From positions 806,001-870,000 of the forward strand of contig NZ_WUUK01000001.1 of NCBI RefSeq assembly GCF_009831115.1: DNA of 64,000 bases. The letters run 5' to 3'. Below the pieces are notes generated by a model. It searched no databases. It was not told where the DNA came from and saw only the letters and a program-made list of their open reading frames with translations. Within the stretch, counting starts at the first letter, position 1. Each line of letters opens with the position of its first letter. Positions 16,802-27,884 of the stretch are shown in pieces. Source of the stretch: Salinicoccus hispanicus (GTDB lineage: Bacteria; Bacillota; Bacilli; Staphylococcales; Salinicoccaceae). Made by a program: the position numbers and the translations under genes.

Positions 16802-17385
16802 TACTCTCCATCCTGTTCAGTGTTGAATTCAACTTCAGGAACTTCCCTGCTTGATGCATCGGCTTCAAAGTATGCTTTTTCATCAAAGTTGAAAAGTCCT
16901 GCAATCACGTTGCCTGGGAATGTACGCGTATTCTCGTTGTATTCCTGGACAGATGTATTATAATCCTGGCGGGCGACCGCAATGCGGTTCTCAGCCCCTG
17001 CGAGCTCATCGCGGAGACCTGTAAACTGCTCACTCGCCTGAAGGTCCGGATAGTTTTCCGAAATCGCAAGAAGGCGGGATAGAGCTGAAGTGACTTCGCC
17101 ATTCGCCTCTGCCATCTCCTCTACACCTTGTGCACCTGAGAGACGGCTTCTTGCTTCAGCGATGTCGGTGAATATTTCCTGTTCCTGTGAAGCATACCCC
17201 TGCACTGTGTTGACAAGGTTCGGAATCAGATCGCCCCTTCTCTGCAGCTGGGTCTCGATCTGTGACTCCCGCTGGTTCACTTCTTCTTCCAGGCCGACAA
17301 ACTGGTTATACTTTGGAGCAAATATCATCGCAAGAATGATGAAAAACCCGATGATGACACCTAGAGGTATCAGTAATTTTTTCAT
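16801..17385 (-). CDS. lemA: LemA family protein
   Basis: 194 residues. One N-terminal helix (4-24) then the helical LemA domain: YNQFVGLEEEVNQRESQIETQLQRR, DLIPNLVNTVQGYA, ENYPDLQASEQF and QDYNTSVQEYNENTRTFPGN are all canonical. LemA proteins are membrane-anchored and of uncertain function; co-occurrence with a TPM protein is common and seen here. ATG 17385 follows GGAGAAGGGA. Confidence 0.93.
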   Translation of the reverse strand: MKKLLIPLGVIIGFFIILAMIFAPKYNQFVGLEEEVNQRESQIETQLQRRGDLIPNLVNTVQGYASQEQEIFTDIAEARSRLSGAQGVEEMAEANGEVTSALSRLLAISENYPDLQASEQFTGLRDELAGAENRIAVARQDYNTSVQEYNENTRTFPGNVIAGLFNFDEKAYFEADASSREVPEVEFNTEQDGE

Positions 17386-17475
17386 TTTCCCTTCTCCTGT
17401 TCTAAACTTTTATTTCCTATATAATATCACGAATAGAAACGTTTAAACACTGAATACTATCCTTGAGATATGCAG

Positions 17476-17504
17476 ATGGGGCTGATGCATTGCATCAGCC
17501 CCAT
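17476..17504 (-). terminator. Hairpin after tyrS
   Basis: Perfect 14-bp palindrome around ATGGGGCTGATGCA just past the tyrS stop. The U-tract is lacking, so it may be a weak terminator or 3-prime stabiliser. Confidence 0.5.
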
Positions 17505-17510
17505 TGTGTT

Positions 17511-19016
<1,506 letters not shown>

Positions 19017-19022
19017 ATAGAA

Positions 19023-19051
19023 ATGATATAGTCTTGATGCCAAAAAGTCAA
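19023..19051 (-). promoter_or_regulatory. SigA promoter of tyrS
   Basis: Leftward TTGACT (19046-19051), 17-nt spacer, TATCAT (19023-19028). Fits the start of the T-box leader. Confidence 0.7.
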
Positions 19052-19158
19052 GGGCGGACCGACGGCTGTCCATTCCGGCAACCAATATATCCCCCCGGAA
19101 CTCCTTCACAAAACAGCCATAGCCGCCCCTGAATCACTAACTCTAATTGTTTCGAATG

Positions 19159-19167
19159 TGATATAAT
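19159..19167 (+). promoter_or_regulatory. Extended -10 promoter of the PBP gene
   Basis: TGATATAAT gives TG-N-TATAAT, an extended -10 element, 21 bp before the start codon; no good -35 is visible. The stretch 19052-19158 between this and the tyrS promoter shows no gene or clear structure. Confidence 0.5.
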
Positions 19168-19188
19168 GACCGATGATAGGAGGTAACA

Positions 19189-21741
19189 ATGAAGAAGAAC
19201 AACGACTTTTTAACTTATATTAAAAACCTATTTTCTCGCAGAGATACAGTAACGAAGCCGGATGCCATAGAAGGATCCACTTTCAAAGAGAAATACAATA
19301 GCGTCACTTCACGCTTCAGAAAGACCGGGTCCCCTCTCAGAATTTCATTTTTTACAGCCTATGATACCGTCTGGAATATAATACTATTCTCAGTGCTTAC
19401 GTTTACACTGCTCGGCATACTTGGCCTCAGTATCGGCCTCGGCTACTTTGCCGCACTTGTGAATGACGAGGAGATCCAGCCGGTGGAAGAAGTGAGGACA
19501 GCTCTGACAGAGATGACGGAAAGTACGACCGTCGCTTTTGGCTCAGGTGAATCACTGGGTACATTGAGAGCCGATCTTATACGTGAGCGGGTCGACTACG
19601 ATAGTATTTCACCCTACGTCTCCGAAGCCCTCATCGCTACTGAGGACGAGTACTTCTACGACCATAATGGTGTCGTACCAAAAGCCTTCCTGAGGGCCAC
19701 CCTCCAGCAGGTTGCTGGTTCCAGTTCCGGTACAGGCGGAAGTACACTCACACAGCAGCTTGTCAAAAACCAGCTGTTGACGAATGAGACAACATTCGAC
19801 CGCAAAGCGACAGAACTGCTGCTTGCTTTCCGTGTCGAAAAGATGCTCTCGAAAGAAGAAATACTGGAAGCATACTTGAATGCCGTATCATTCGGCCGTA
19901 ACGCCAATGGCCAGAACATCGCCGGTATCCAGGCAGCCGCAGAAGGCATTTTCGGTAAGGATGCAGGCGATCTGAATCTTGCAGAAAGTGCATTCATCGC
20001 CGGTCTTCCTCAGAACCCTTACGCCTACACACCATTCCTGCAAGGGGGGACTGTAAAAGATCCGGAACTTCTTGAGGCGGGCCAGAACAGACAGAGGTTT
20101 GTCCTGGAAAGAATGCTTACAGAAGAAGCAATCACCCAGGAAGAGTATGAACAGGCACTCGATTACGATCTTTACGCCAACCTGGCAGAAAGCGTAACAG
20201 TGCCGAACCAGAACTATCCATTCCTGACGGATGAGATCGAAAGACGCAGCATTGATATACTCAAGTACCATCTTGCTGAGGAGGATGGCCTGACAAGAGA
20301 AGACGTCGACTCCACTCCTCTCATCAACCAGCAGTATACGAATGAAGCCAACACCGCATTGAGAAATCAAGGCTACCACATTGAAACGACAATCGATAAG
20401 ACCATCTACGATACGATGCAGAATGTCAAAGACAATTCCAACTACTACTACGGATCAAGAAGTATTGCAGACGCAACGGATGCAACAGAAGAAGAGCAGG
20501 AAGAGGAAGATGAGATACTGGAGCATGAAATTGGTGCAGTGATGAAAGATAACCAGACCGGTAAGATTCTCGGCTTCATCGGCGGCCGTGATCATGATCG
20601 CTCTTCCATCAACCACGCCACCCAGACAAGCCGTCAGGCAGGTTCCACAATGAAACCACTGATCACATACGGTCCTGCCATCGATAAAGGCATCATTGCA
20701 CCGGATACTGTACTGCTCGATGAAATCTTTACTATACCTGAAATTGACTATAGCCCACGTAACTATGATGTGGATGAAGAATTCGGCCTTGTATCTGCCA
20801 AGCATGCCTTAAGCAACTCCTACAACTTGAGCACACTGAGACTGTGGGCGGATGTAAGAAAGGAAAATCCACAGGAGTATTTTGAAAAGATGGGTATACC
20901 ACTTGGTGAAAATGCCTATTCCGACGAAAATACACTGGTACCATCAACACCACTTGGTTCTCATACCATGTCAGTTGAGGATAATGCGAATGCATTCTCC
21001 ACGTTCGCTAATAACGGCGAACTGGTGGATAGCTATATGATTGAATCCATCACAAGTCCTGAAGGTGAAACCATCTATGAACACGAAAGTGAATCCACTC
21101 AAATATTCAAGGATTCTACAGCATATCTGATGACGGATATGCTGAAAGAGACATTCCAGACCGGCTCCGCCTACTACATTCAGGACTACTACGACCAAGT
21201 CAGTGACACTTATGACTGGGCAGCGAAGACAGGTACGTCTAATGGATTCGTCGATTCCTGGTTTATGGGCTATAATCCAAAAGTCACTCTGGGTGTCTGG
21301 ATGGGTTATGACCGTAACATCCCACAGGTTCAAAATCAGGATAGTGAACAGCATATGCACATTTACAACTGGCGTGCTCTGGCTCAGGCAATAAGCGAAG
21401 TGGCGCCAGAACAGCTCGGTGCCAATGAACGTTTCAGCCGGCCATCTTCAGTCAGGGAAGTCGAGTACTGTGCACTGACCATGGAGACTGAAGAGGATTG
21501 TGAGCTTGATCTTGATAATGTCGGAGAAGGTCTGATTGCAGAAGATACACGATTGACTGATAAAGATAGTCTCAACGACCCTGAAATCATGCAGAGAATG
21601 GGTGAAGATTTCGATTCCGAACTCAGCACTTCCGACTTGAGAGGCACTGTCACGAATTCCTATGACTACCGCTACAGCGTCGGCCAAGGAAGGTCCTCAA
21701 GCTCTGATGATGACGAGGACGAAGATGAAGACGAAGATTAA
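19189..21741 (+). CDS. Class A penicillin-binding protein (transglycosylase/transpeptidase)
   Basis: 850 residues. Cytoplasmic N-terminus, membrane helix at about 61-90, GT51 glycosyltransferase domain with catalytic Glu152 in TEDEYFYDHNG and GGSTLTQQLVKN (183-194), then a transpeptidase domain with STMK (486-489), SYN (544-546) and KTGT (680-683). It polymerises lipid II and crosslinks peptidoglycan outside the cell. The C-terminus is a run of Asp/Glu. An acidic loop EEEQEEEDEILE precedes the transpeptidase domain. ATG 19189 follows AGGAGGT. Confidence 0.95.
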   Translation: MKKNNDFLTYIKNLFSRRDTVTKPDAIEGSTFKEKYNSVTSRFRKTGSPLRISFFTAYDTVWNIILFSVLTFTLLGILGLSIGLGYFAALVNDEEIQPVEEVRTALTEMTESTTVAFGSGESLGTLRADLIRERVDYDSISPYVSEALIATEDEYFYDHNGVVPKAFLRATLQQVAGSSSGTGGSTLTQQLVKNQLLTNETTFDRKATELLLAFRVEKMLSKEEILEAYLNAVSFGRNANGQNIAGIQAAAEGIFGKDAGDLNLAESAFIAGLPQNPYAYTPFLQGGTVKDPELLEAGQNRQRFVLERMLTEEAITQEEYEQALDYDLYANLAESVTVPNQNYPFLTDEIERRSIDILKYHLAEEDGLTREDVDSTPLINQQYTNEANTALRNQGYHIETTIDKTIYDTMQNVKDNSNYYYGSRSIADATDATEEEQEEEDEILEHEIGAVMKDNQTGKILGFIGGRDHDRSSINHATQTSRQAGSTMKPLITYGPAIDKGIIAPDTVLLDEIFTIPEIDYSPRNYDVDEEFGLVSAKHALSNSYNLSTLRLWADVRKENPQEYFEKMGIPLGENAYSDENTLVPSTPLGSHTMSVEDNANAFSTFANNGELVDSYMIESITSPEGETIYEHESESTQIFKDSTAYLMTDMLKETFQTGSAYYIQDYYDQVSDTYDWAAKTGTSNGFVDSWFMGYNPKVTLGVWMGYDRNIPQVQNQDSEQHMHIYNWRALAQAISEVAPEQLGANERFSRPSSVREVEYCALTMETEEDCELDLDNVGEGLIAEDTRLTDKDSLNDPEIMQRMGEDFDSELSTSDLRGTVTNSYDYRYSVGQGRSSSSDDDEDEDEDED

Positions 21742-21747
21742 AAATTG

Positions 21748-21787
21748 AAGATGGCCGCCTTTCCATTCCAGGAAAGGCGGCCATCTT
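21748..21787. terminator. Bidirectional terminator
   Basis: 17-bp stem AAGATGGCCGCCTTTCC with its complement and 6-nt loop, between the convergent PBP and fhs genes. Confidence 0.9.
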
Positions 21788-21797
21788 TTTATTTGTT

Positions 21798-23465
21798 TCA
21801 GAAAAGCCCTGTGGAACTACCATCGGCATCTACGTCCATATTTACAGCTGATGGGACCTTCGGCAATCCAGGCATTGTCATGATGTCTCCAGTCAGCGCG
21901 ACCACGAATCCGGCCCCGGTTTTTGCGACCACTTCCCTGACGGTCACTTTGAAGCCTTTCGGCCGTCCAAGCAGTGCAGGATCGTCACTTAGTGAATACT
22001 GTGTTTTGGCCATACATACCGGGAAGTCGCCCCAGCCATGTCGATCGATTTCAGCAAGCTGCTTTTTAGCCTTGTCTGTAAAGATGACGCCGTCGCCACC
22101 GTATACTTCTGTAACGATCGTCTCGATCTTCTGATCGATTGGCAGTGCATCTTCATAGAGATGATGGAAGTTCTGAGGCATTTCGAGCACTTCAAGTACT
22201 TTTTCCGCCAGATCGGTTCCACCGGCACCACCGTGCTCCCATACTTTTGTAAGGGATACTCTTACACCCTGCTCTTTGCACCAGTCGAGTACAAAGTCTC
22301 TCTCTTCATCTGTGTCAGTCACGAAATCATTGAGCGCAACGACAGGTTCAACACCGAATTTGCGTGCATTTTCGATATGTTTGTCAAGATTCACGATGCC
22401 CAGCTTCAAAGCTTCCAGATTTGCTTCGCCAAGATCTTTTTTAGCTACACCACCATTCATCTTCAGTGCACGGATTGTTGCGACAAGCACGAGTGCATCA
22501 GGTGCAAAATTGCCTTTCCGAGCTTTGATGTTCATGAACTTCTCTCCGCCAAGATCAGAACCAAATCCGCATTCCGTCACTACAATATCGGCCAGTTTTC
22601 TTGCGGTATTTGTTGCGATAAGGGAATTGCACCCATGCGCGATGTTGGCGAACGGCCCGCCATGAATAAGAGCAGGTGTGCCTTCCATGGTCTGGACAAG
22701 GTTCGGCTTCACTGCTTCCTTGAGCAGCAGTGCGAGTGCCCCTTCCACTTCAAGCTGGCCGACAGTGACCGGTTCCCTGTCATAAGTATAGCCGATGACG
22801 ATTTCGGCGAGCTTCTTCTTCAGGTCGATGAGATCGCTTGCCAGACATAGCACAGCCATGATCTCACTCGCGACCGTGATATCGAATCCATCTTCTCTTG
22901 GTACACCGCGTGTCACTCCGCCCAGTCCGACAACAACCTGGCGCAGCGCACGGTCGTTCATATCCATGACACGTTTCCATGTTACCCGTCTCGGGTCAAT
23001 ATCAAGCGCATTGCCATGATGGATGTGGTTATCAATGAATGCAGACAATGCATTGTTCGCTGTCGTGATGGCGTGGAGATCCCCATTGAAATGCAGGTTT
23101 ATTTCTTCCATCGGAAGCACTTGCGCGCGTCCACCACCTGTCGCCCCGCCTTTGATTCCCATGACGGGTCCAAGGGAAGGCTCACGGAGGGCGACCATCA
23201 CCTTCTTCTCGAGCTTGTTGAAAGCATCAGCGAGCCCGACTGTACAAGTGGATTTGCCTTCACCGGCTGGAGTCGGGTTCATTGCAGAGACAAGAACAAC
23301 TTTGGAGTGCTGCTCATCTCCCTGTATTTTATGTATATCCACCTTCGCCTTGTACTTGCCGTACATCTCCAGAGCATCGTAGGGAATGCCCGCTTTTTCT
23401 GCAATCTCCTCAATCGGTCTGATGTCCGCCTGCGTCGCGATTTCCTGATCTGTCATATGTGCCAC
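21798..23465 (-). CDS. fhs: Formate--tetrahydrofolate ligase
   Basis: 555 residues, family-typical length. The ATP-binding [28 protein letters not shown] and FNGDLHAI motifs are diagnostic. It makes 10-formyl-THF from formate, THF and ATP for purine and formyl-Met synthesis. The start is GTG 23465, 8 nt from GAGGAG; ATG 23456 would be too far from it. Monocistronic. Confidence 0.97.
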   Translation of the reverse strand: MAHMTDQEIATQADIRPIEEIAEKAGIPYDALEMYGKYKAKVDIHKIQGDEQHSKVVLVSAMNPTPAGEGKSTCTVGLADAFNKLEKKVMVALREPSLGPVMGIKGGATGGGRAQVLPMEEINLHFNGDLHAITTANNALSAFIDNHIHHGNALDIDPRRVTWKRVMDMNDRALRQVVVGLGGVTRGVPREDGFDITVASEIMAVLCLASDLIDLKKKLAEIVIGYTYDREPVTVGQLEVEGALALLLKEAVKPNLVQTMEGTPALIHGGPFANIAHGCNSLIATNTARKLADIVVTECGFGSDLGGEKFMNIKARKGNFAPDALVLVATIRALKMNGGVAKKDLGEANLEALKLGIVNLDKHIENARKFGVEPVVALNDFVTDTDEERDFVLDWCKEQGVRVSLTKVWEHGGAGGTDLAEKVLEVLEMPQNFHHLYEDALPIDQKIETIVTEVYGGDGVIFTDKAKKQLAEIDRHGWGDFPVCMAKTQYSLSDDPALLGRPKGFKVTVREVVAKTGAGFVVALTGDIMTMPGLPKVPSAVNMDVDADGSSTGLF

Positions 23466-23520
23466 AATATCATCTCCTCAATAGCAATTCGATTATCCAA
23501 TTCCATTATGCCATAATCGA

Positions 23521-23554
23521 CAAAAAATTGCCCCCACGTATTACAGGGGCAATT
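23521..23554 (-). terminator. Terminator of acsA
   Basis: Stem AATTGCCCC with GGGGCAATT, loop of about 10 nt, six-A run on the + strand giving a leftward U-tract. Confidence 0.8.
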
Positions 23555-23574
23555 CTTATAATCAGTACTATCTT

Positions 23575-25287
23575 CTAATCGTCATCCATCGAAGACAGGT
23601 CACCTGCCGGCAGATCGAGCTCCCATGCTTTCAGTACACGGCGCATGATCTTACCGCTTCTTGTTTTCGGCAGCTTTTCCTTGAACTCGATTTCTCTTGG
23701 TGCAGCGTGTGCTGCCAGTCCTTCTTTGACGAACTTGCGTATCTCTTCTTTCAGTTCGTCCGTGGCTTCATGGCCTTCCCTCAAGGAAATGAACGCCTTG
23801 ACGATCTCTCCGCGTATCGGATCAGGCTTGCCGATGACACCGGCTTCCTGTACTGCCGGATGCTCCACAAGCTTGGATTCAATTTCAAATGGTCCGACAC
23901 GTTCACCGGCTGTCATGATGACATCATCCACACGGCCCTGGAACCAGTAGTATCCATCTTCGTCCTTATAGGCGGAATCTCCCGAAACATACCAGTCACC
24001 GATGAAATAGGACTCGAACTTCGCATCGTTTTTCCATATTTTGCGCATCATGGACGGCCATCCACTCTTCATGGCCAGGTTGCCCATGCGGTTTGCTGGA
24101 AGTTCATTGCCTTCATCGTCGATGATGGCTGCTTCAACACCCGGCAGCGGTTTACCCATGGAACCGCCTTTAATGTCCATGGACGGCAGATTGACGATCA
24201 TGTGGGCACCCGTTTCGGTCATCCACCACGTATCATGGATTCTCAGGTTGAACACCTTCATGCCCCATTTGACGACTTCAGGGTTCAACGGTTCACCGAC
24301 GGACAGTACATGACGGAGGGATGACAGATCGAATTCATTTACAATCTCATCCCCTGCACCCATGAGCATGCGGAAAGCAGTTGGCGCGCTGTACCAGATT
24401 GTGACATCAAGATCCTGGATTGCACCATACCATGCTTCAGGAGAGAAACGTCCACCAACAACGACATTGGTCGCGCCATTGAGCCAAGGGGCGAAGATAC
24501 CGTATGACGTTCCTGTCACCCAGCCCGGGTCAGCAGTACACCAGTAGACATCATCCTCCTTCAGATCGAGCACATATCTGCCTGAGATGTAATGCTGTAC
24601 CATGGCATGCTGTACGTGCAGGACACCTTTCGGCTGACCTGTCGAACCACTTGTATAGTGCAGAATCAGACCATCTTCCTTTTCCAGCCATTCAATTTCA
24701 AATTCATCGGAAGCGCTCTCATAACTTTTATTGAAATCTATATGATCTGCTTCGACACCGTCTCCGACAACAACAACCTTTTCGAGACTTGGCAGCTCGT
24801 CCACCGGGATCCTCGGCAGCAGTTCCGGTGTGGTGATGATGACTTTCGCATCGCTGTTCTCCAGACGGTCCCTGACAGCCTTCTCCATGAACGCTTCGAA
24901 AAGCGGTCCGACGATTGCACCAATCTTCAATGCACCAAGCAGTGAGAAATACAGCTCCGGGCTTCTTGACATGAATATGAATACGCGGTCCCCTTTGACA
25001 ACACCGGCTTCATCTTTCAGGACGTTGGCTGCTTTATTGGATGCCTTCTTCAAGTCCAGAAATGTATATGAACGCTTCTGATCTCCATTTTTATAATGCA
25101 GTGCAACCTTGTCTTCCTTTCCACTTTCGGCATGTCGGTCTATGCATTCATAAGCCATGTTGTATTTTCCTGTTTCATACCAGGAGAATTGCTTCTCGAC
25201 TTCTCTCCAGTCATGGTGCTTTACCGCCTCGTCATAATCCTTCAGGTTAGGATTCTGATCCGTTGCTTCATAGAGTTCTACCTTCAT
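23575..25287 (-). CDS. acsA: Acetyl-coenzyme A synthetase
   Basis: 570 residues, the short AcsA form of Bacillales. AMP-binding loop HYTSGSTGQPKGVLH, DTWWMTETG and GEAVGP-like GERVGPFEIE region are present, and the C-terminal PKTRSGKIMRR carries the adenylation-step Lys546. The enzyme activates acetate with ATP to acetyl-CoA. Lys546 is the residue acetylated by AcuA in relatives, and acuA is divergent 102 bp away. ATG 25287 follows GGGGAG. Confidence 0.96.
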   Translation of the reverse strand: MKVELYEATDQNPNLKDYDEAVKHHDWREVEKQFSWYETGKYNMAYECIDRHAESGKEDKVALHYKNGDQKRSYTFLDLKKASNKAANVLKDEAGVVKGDRVFIFMSRSPELYFSLLGALKIGAIVGPLFEAFMEKAVRDRLENSDAKVIITTPELLPRIPVDELPSLEKVVVVGDGVEADHIDFNKSYESASDEFEIEWLEKEDGLILHYTSGSTGQPKGVLHVQHAMVQHYISGRYVLDLKEDDVYWCTADPGWVTGTSYGIFAPWLNGATNVVVGGRFSPEAWYGAIQDLDVTIWYSAPTAFRMLMGAGDEIVNEFDLSSLRHVLSVGEPLNPEVVKWGMKVFNLRIHDTWWMTETGAHMIVNLPSMDIKGGSMGKPLPGVEAAIIDDEGNELPANRMGNLAMKSGWPSMMRKIWKNDAKFESYFIGDWYVSGDSAYKDEDGYYWFQGRVDDVIMTAGERVGPFEIESKLVEHPAVQEAGVIGKPDPIRGEIVKAFISLREGHEATDELKEEIRKFVKEGLAAHAAPREIEFKEKLPKTRSGKIMRRVLKAWELDLPAGDLSSMDDD

Positions 25288-25327
25288 AATGTAACTCCCC
25301 TTTTGTATTTTCTCTTTTACATCTATT

Positions 25328-25357
25328 ATTATATAATAGAATAGAGCAATTTTTCAA
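25328..25357 (-). promoter_or_regulatory. SigA promoter of acsA
   Basis: Leftward TTGAAA (25352-25357), 18-nt spacer, TATAAT (25328-25333). No cre-like sequence is visible in the acsA-acuA intergenic region. Confidence 0.55.
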
Positions 25358-25389
25358 AATAATTGAAATAAAATTCGGGAGGTCTTTTT

Positions 25390-26022
25390 TTGCATCATAC
25401 GAAGACTTATTATAAAGAGGAGTTTGAGACGGAAAACCATTCTTTTATTGTAGAAGGGCCCTTGACCGCCGAAACGCTTTCCGCTTTCACATTTGATGAT
25501 GGTCTTGATGCCTTTCGCCCGCCGAAAGAGCAGTTCGAAGCAGTCATGGAAATTGCGGATCTCGAGGAAGGCAGGATAATCATTGTTCGAACAGAATCCC
25601 ATATCATCGGGTACGTGACCTTCCTGCACCCCGACCCCATGGAGCGCTGGTCCGATGGCAACCTGCCCTATATCATGGAACTCGGTGCTGTCGAAATCAG
25701 TCTCGACTACCGCAGTTTCGGTCTGGGCAAGCGACTGCTCAAGCTTGCAATGCAGGATGATCATATGGAGAACTACATCATCATTACAACCGAATACTAT
25801 TGGCATTGGGATCTGAAGAACAGCGGTCTTGGTGTATACGAATATAAGGAACTGATGATCAGTCTGATGGCAAGTGCAGGATTTGAAGTCTTTCAGACGA
25901 ATGATCCTGAAATCACAGGACATCCCGCCAACACACTGATGGCACGCATAGGCAGCAATATCGAAGAAGAACAGATGATGGCATTTGATGAACTCAGATT
26001 CAAAAACCGCTTTTTTATCTAG
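25390..26022 (+). CDS. acuA: Protein lysine acetyltransferase AcuA
   Basis: 210 residues of the AcuA GNAT family. SLDYRSFGLGKRLLKLAM holds the acetyl-CoA loop (here F-G-L-G-K) and YYWHWDLKNSGLGVYEYKELM is a family hallmark. In B. subtilis AcuA inactivates AcsA by acetylating its catalytic lysine. The only start compatible with the GGGAGG ribosome-binding site is TTG 25390 at 7 nt. First gene of acuABC, divergent from acsA. Confidence 0.93.
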   Translation: MHHTKTYYKEEFETENHSFIVEGPLTAETLSAFTFDDGLDAFRPPKEQFEAVMEIADLEEGRIIIVRTESHIIGYVTFLHPDPMERWSDGNLPYIMELGAVEISLDYRSFGLGKRLLKLAMQDDHMENYIIITTEYYWHWDLKNSGLGVYEYKELMISLMASAGFEVFQTNDPEITGHPANTLMARIGSNIEEEQMMAFDELRFKNRFFI

Positions 26023-26032
26023 GAGGAATAGC

Positions 26033-26674
26033 ATGCTGGTTGAAAGAATCATGACAACACCGGTCAAGACACTGACGCCTGAACATACGATTGAAGATGC
26101 GCTGAACATGATGGGGGAGAATGCATTCCGCCATATTCCGATTGTGGATCAAAACACGCGACTGGTCGGCATCATTTCAGACAGGGATATCAAATTGACC
26201 CTGCCTTCTGTACTCTCGGACGAAGATCCGGACTTTACCCTGAAGGTACCCATATCGAGAATCATGCGCAAGAGGGTGACCTACTGCCATCCGATGGATT
26301 TTGTAGAGGAGATTGCGCTCGATTTCTACCACTACTCCATCGGTGCCATACCTGTCTTGAGAGACGACAAGGTAGTCGGTATCGTCACACAGAAGGATAT
26401 GCTGAACACCTATCTGGAACTCACCGGGATGACCGAGCCGGGGTCCATCATAGAAATCGATATAGAAGACCGTACCGGCGTCATCCATGATATCGGTAAA
26501 GTATTCAAGGAACTGAATATCAAGATCATCAGCATCTCCGTCTACAGGAACAAGGAGAAAAAAGGTTACAAGACCGTCCTGCTCAGGGTTCAGGCTATGA
26601 ATCCAAGAAAAGCCATCGACATACTCAAAGATAGAGGGTTCACAGTACTCGAGCCTTCACAGATGGGCCAATGA
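26033..26674 (+). CDS. acuB: AcuB, CBS-ACT domain protein
   Basis: 213 residues. Two CBS domains (about 7-60 and 77-130, with ISDRDIKLTL and VTQKDMLNTY ends) followed by an ACT domain (IEIDIEDRTGVIHDIGKVFKELN). Probably a nucleotide- or amino-acid-sensing regulator of the Acu system; its exact role is not settled in relatives. ATG 26033 is 6 nt from AGGAGG. Its stop overlaps the acuC start by four bases. Confidence 0.92.
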   Translation: MLVERIMTTPVKTLTPEHTIEDALNMMGENAFRHIPIVDQNTRLVGIISDRDIKLTLPSVLSDEDPDFTLKVPISRIMRKRVTYCHPMDFVEEIALDFYHYSIGAIPVLRDDKVVGIVTQKDMLNTYLELTGMTEPGSIIEIDIEDRTGVIHDIGKVFKELNIKIISISVYRNKEKKGYKTVLLRVQAMNPRKAIDILKDRGFTVLEPSQMGQ

Positions 26675-27822
26675 CAAAACCCGTCTACATCTACGATGAA
26701 TCCCTGCTCAAGTACCGCTTCAACTCCACCCATCCTTTCAATCAGATGCGTCTGAAGATGACTACCGATCTGTTGATGGCGTCGGGTCATCTGGAGACAG
26801 CTGATATCATGAAGCCGCGCGAAGCGACTGATGAGGAACTTCAACTTGTTCATAAGAAGGATTATATCGAAGCAGTAAAACTAGCAGGCAAAGGTGAACT
26901 GCCACCGGATAAGCTGGAGAACTATGGCCTCGACACAGAGGATACGCCGAGTTTTGAGGATATGCATGATAAGAGCCGCATACTGGTCGGTGCGACGCTT
27001 ACTGCCGTGGAGGCGGTGATGGAAGGCAGATGCAGCAAAGCGCTCAATCTTTCAGGTGGTCTGCACCATGGTTTCAGCGGACGGGCCGGTGGGTTCTGCA
27101 TCTATAATGATACCGCGGTCGCCATAGAGTATCTTAGAACAAAGTATAATAAGCGCGTGCTCTACATTGATACCGATGCCCATCACGGAGACGGTGTGCA
27201 ATGGATCTTCTATCATACGAACGAAGTGATGACCTACTCCATCCATGAGACGGGCCGATATCTTTTCCCCGGTACCGGGAGTCTGACAGAGCGCGGGACT
27301 GAGGAAGGGTTCGGCTATGCCGTCAACCTGCCGATTGATGCATTTACAGAAGATGATTCCTTCCTGTCGATTTTCAAGGAGACACTTGAAGCAGCCATTA
27401 TAAAATTCAAGCCGGATGTCATATTCAGTCAGAATGGCGTCGACGCACACTTTCGCGATCCGATGACCCATCTTTCACTGACTTCCCGTACTTTCGAGGA
27501 GATTCCCCGCTTTGTCAACGAGATGGCCGACAAGTATACCGATGGAAAATGGATTGCTGTTGGCGGTGGCGGCTATAACATCTGGCAGGTCGTCCCCCGC
27601 ATGTGGGCCCAGGTGTGGTTTGCAATGAATGGTCAGGAGGCACCTCGAGGCAAGCTTCCTGAATCATATGTCAAACAATATCAGGAAAAGTGTCCGGTCG
27701 ACTTTCCTGTCAACTGGGAAGATACTCTGGATGACTATACGGATATACCGAGACGCCAGGAAATAAACGAGAAGAACCGCAGCATGATGTCACGCGCCAT
27801 GCGCCACCTGGAGGATGAGTAG
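26671..27822 (+). CDS. acuC: AcuC, class I histone-deacetylase-like protein deacetylase
   Basis: 383 residues. Zinc deacetylase core: LSGGLHHGF, DTDAHHGDGVQWIFY, and SQNGVDAHFRDPMTHLSLT with the ligand Asp, plus VGGGGYN. AcuC removes the acetyl group from AcsA without NAD and so reverses AcuA. The ATG at 26671 overlaps the acuB stop (ATGA), showing translational coupling. Confidence 0.95.
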   Translation: MTKPVYIYDESLLKYRFNSTHPFNQMRLKMTTDLLMASGHLETADIMKPREATDEELQLVHKKDYIEAVKLAGKGELPPDKLENYGLDTEDTPSFEDMHDKSRILVGATLTAVEAVMEGRCSKALNLSGGLHHGFSGRAGGFCIYNDTAVAIEYLRTKYNKRVLYIDTDAHHGDGVQWIFYHTNEVMTYSIHETGRYLFPGTGSLTERGTEEGFGYAVNLPIDAFTEDDSFLSIFKETLEAAIIKFKPDVIFSQNGVDAHFRDPMTHLSLTSRTFEEIPRFVNEMADKYTDGKWIAVGGGGYNIWQVVPRMWAQVWFAMNGQEAPRGKLPESYVKQYQEKCPVDFPVNWEDTLDDYTDIPRRQEINEKNRSMMSRAMRHLEDE

Positions 27823-27831
27823 GTTTCACGT

Positions 27832-27869
27832 AAAGAAGCACCCTGATCGTATGATCAGGGTGCTTCTTT
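27832..27869. terminator. Bidirectional terminator
   Basis: 17-bp stem AAAGAAGCACCCTGATC with its complement, loop GTAT, between the convergent acuC and ccpA genes. Confidence 0.9.
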
Positions 27870-27884
27870 ACATTGAGAAAGACA

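Noticed and set aside
20455-21360. Long open frames antisense to the PBP gene
   Set aside because: They lie opposite a protein with complete GT51 and transpeptidase motifs, lack ribosome-binding sites and show no protein-like pattern.
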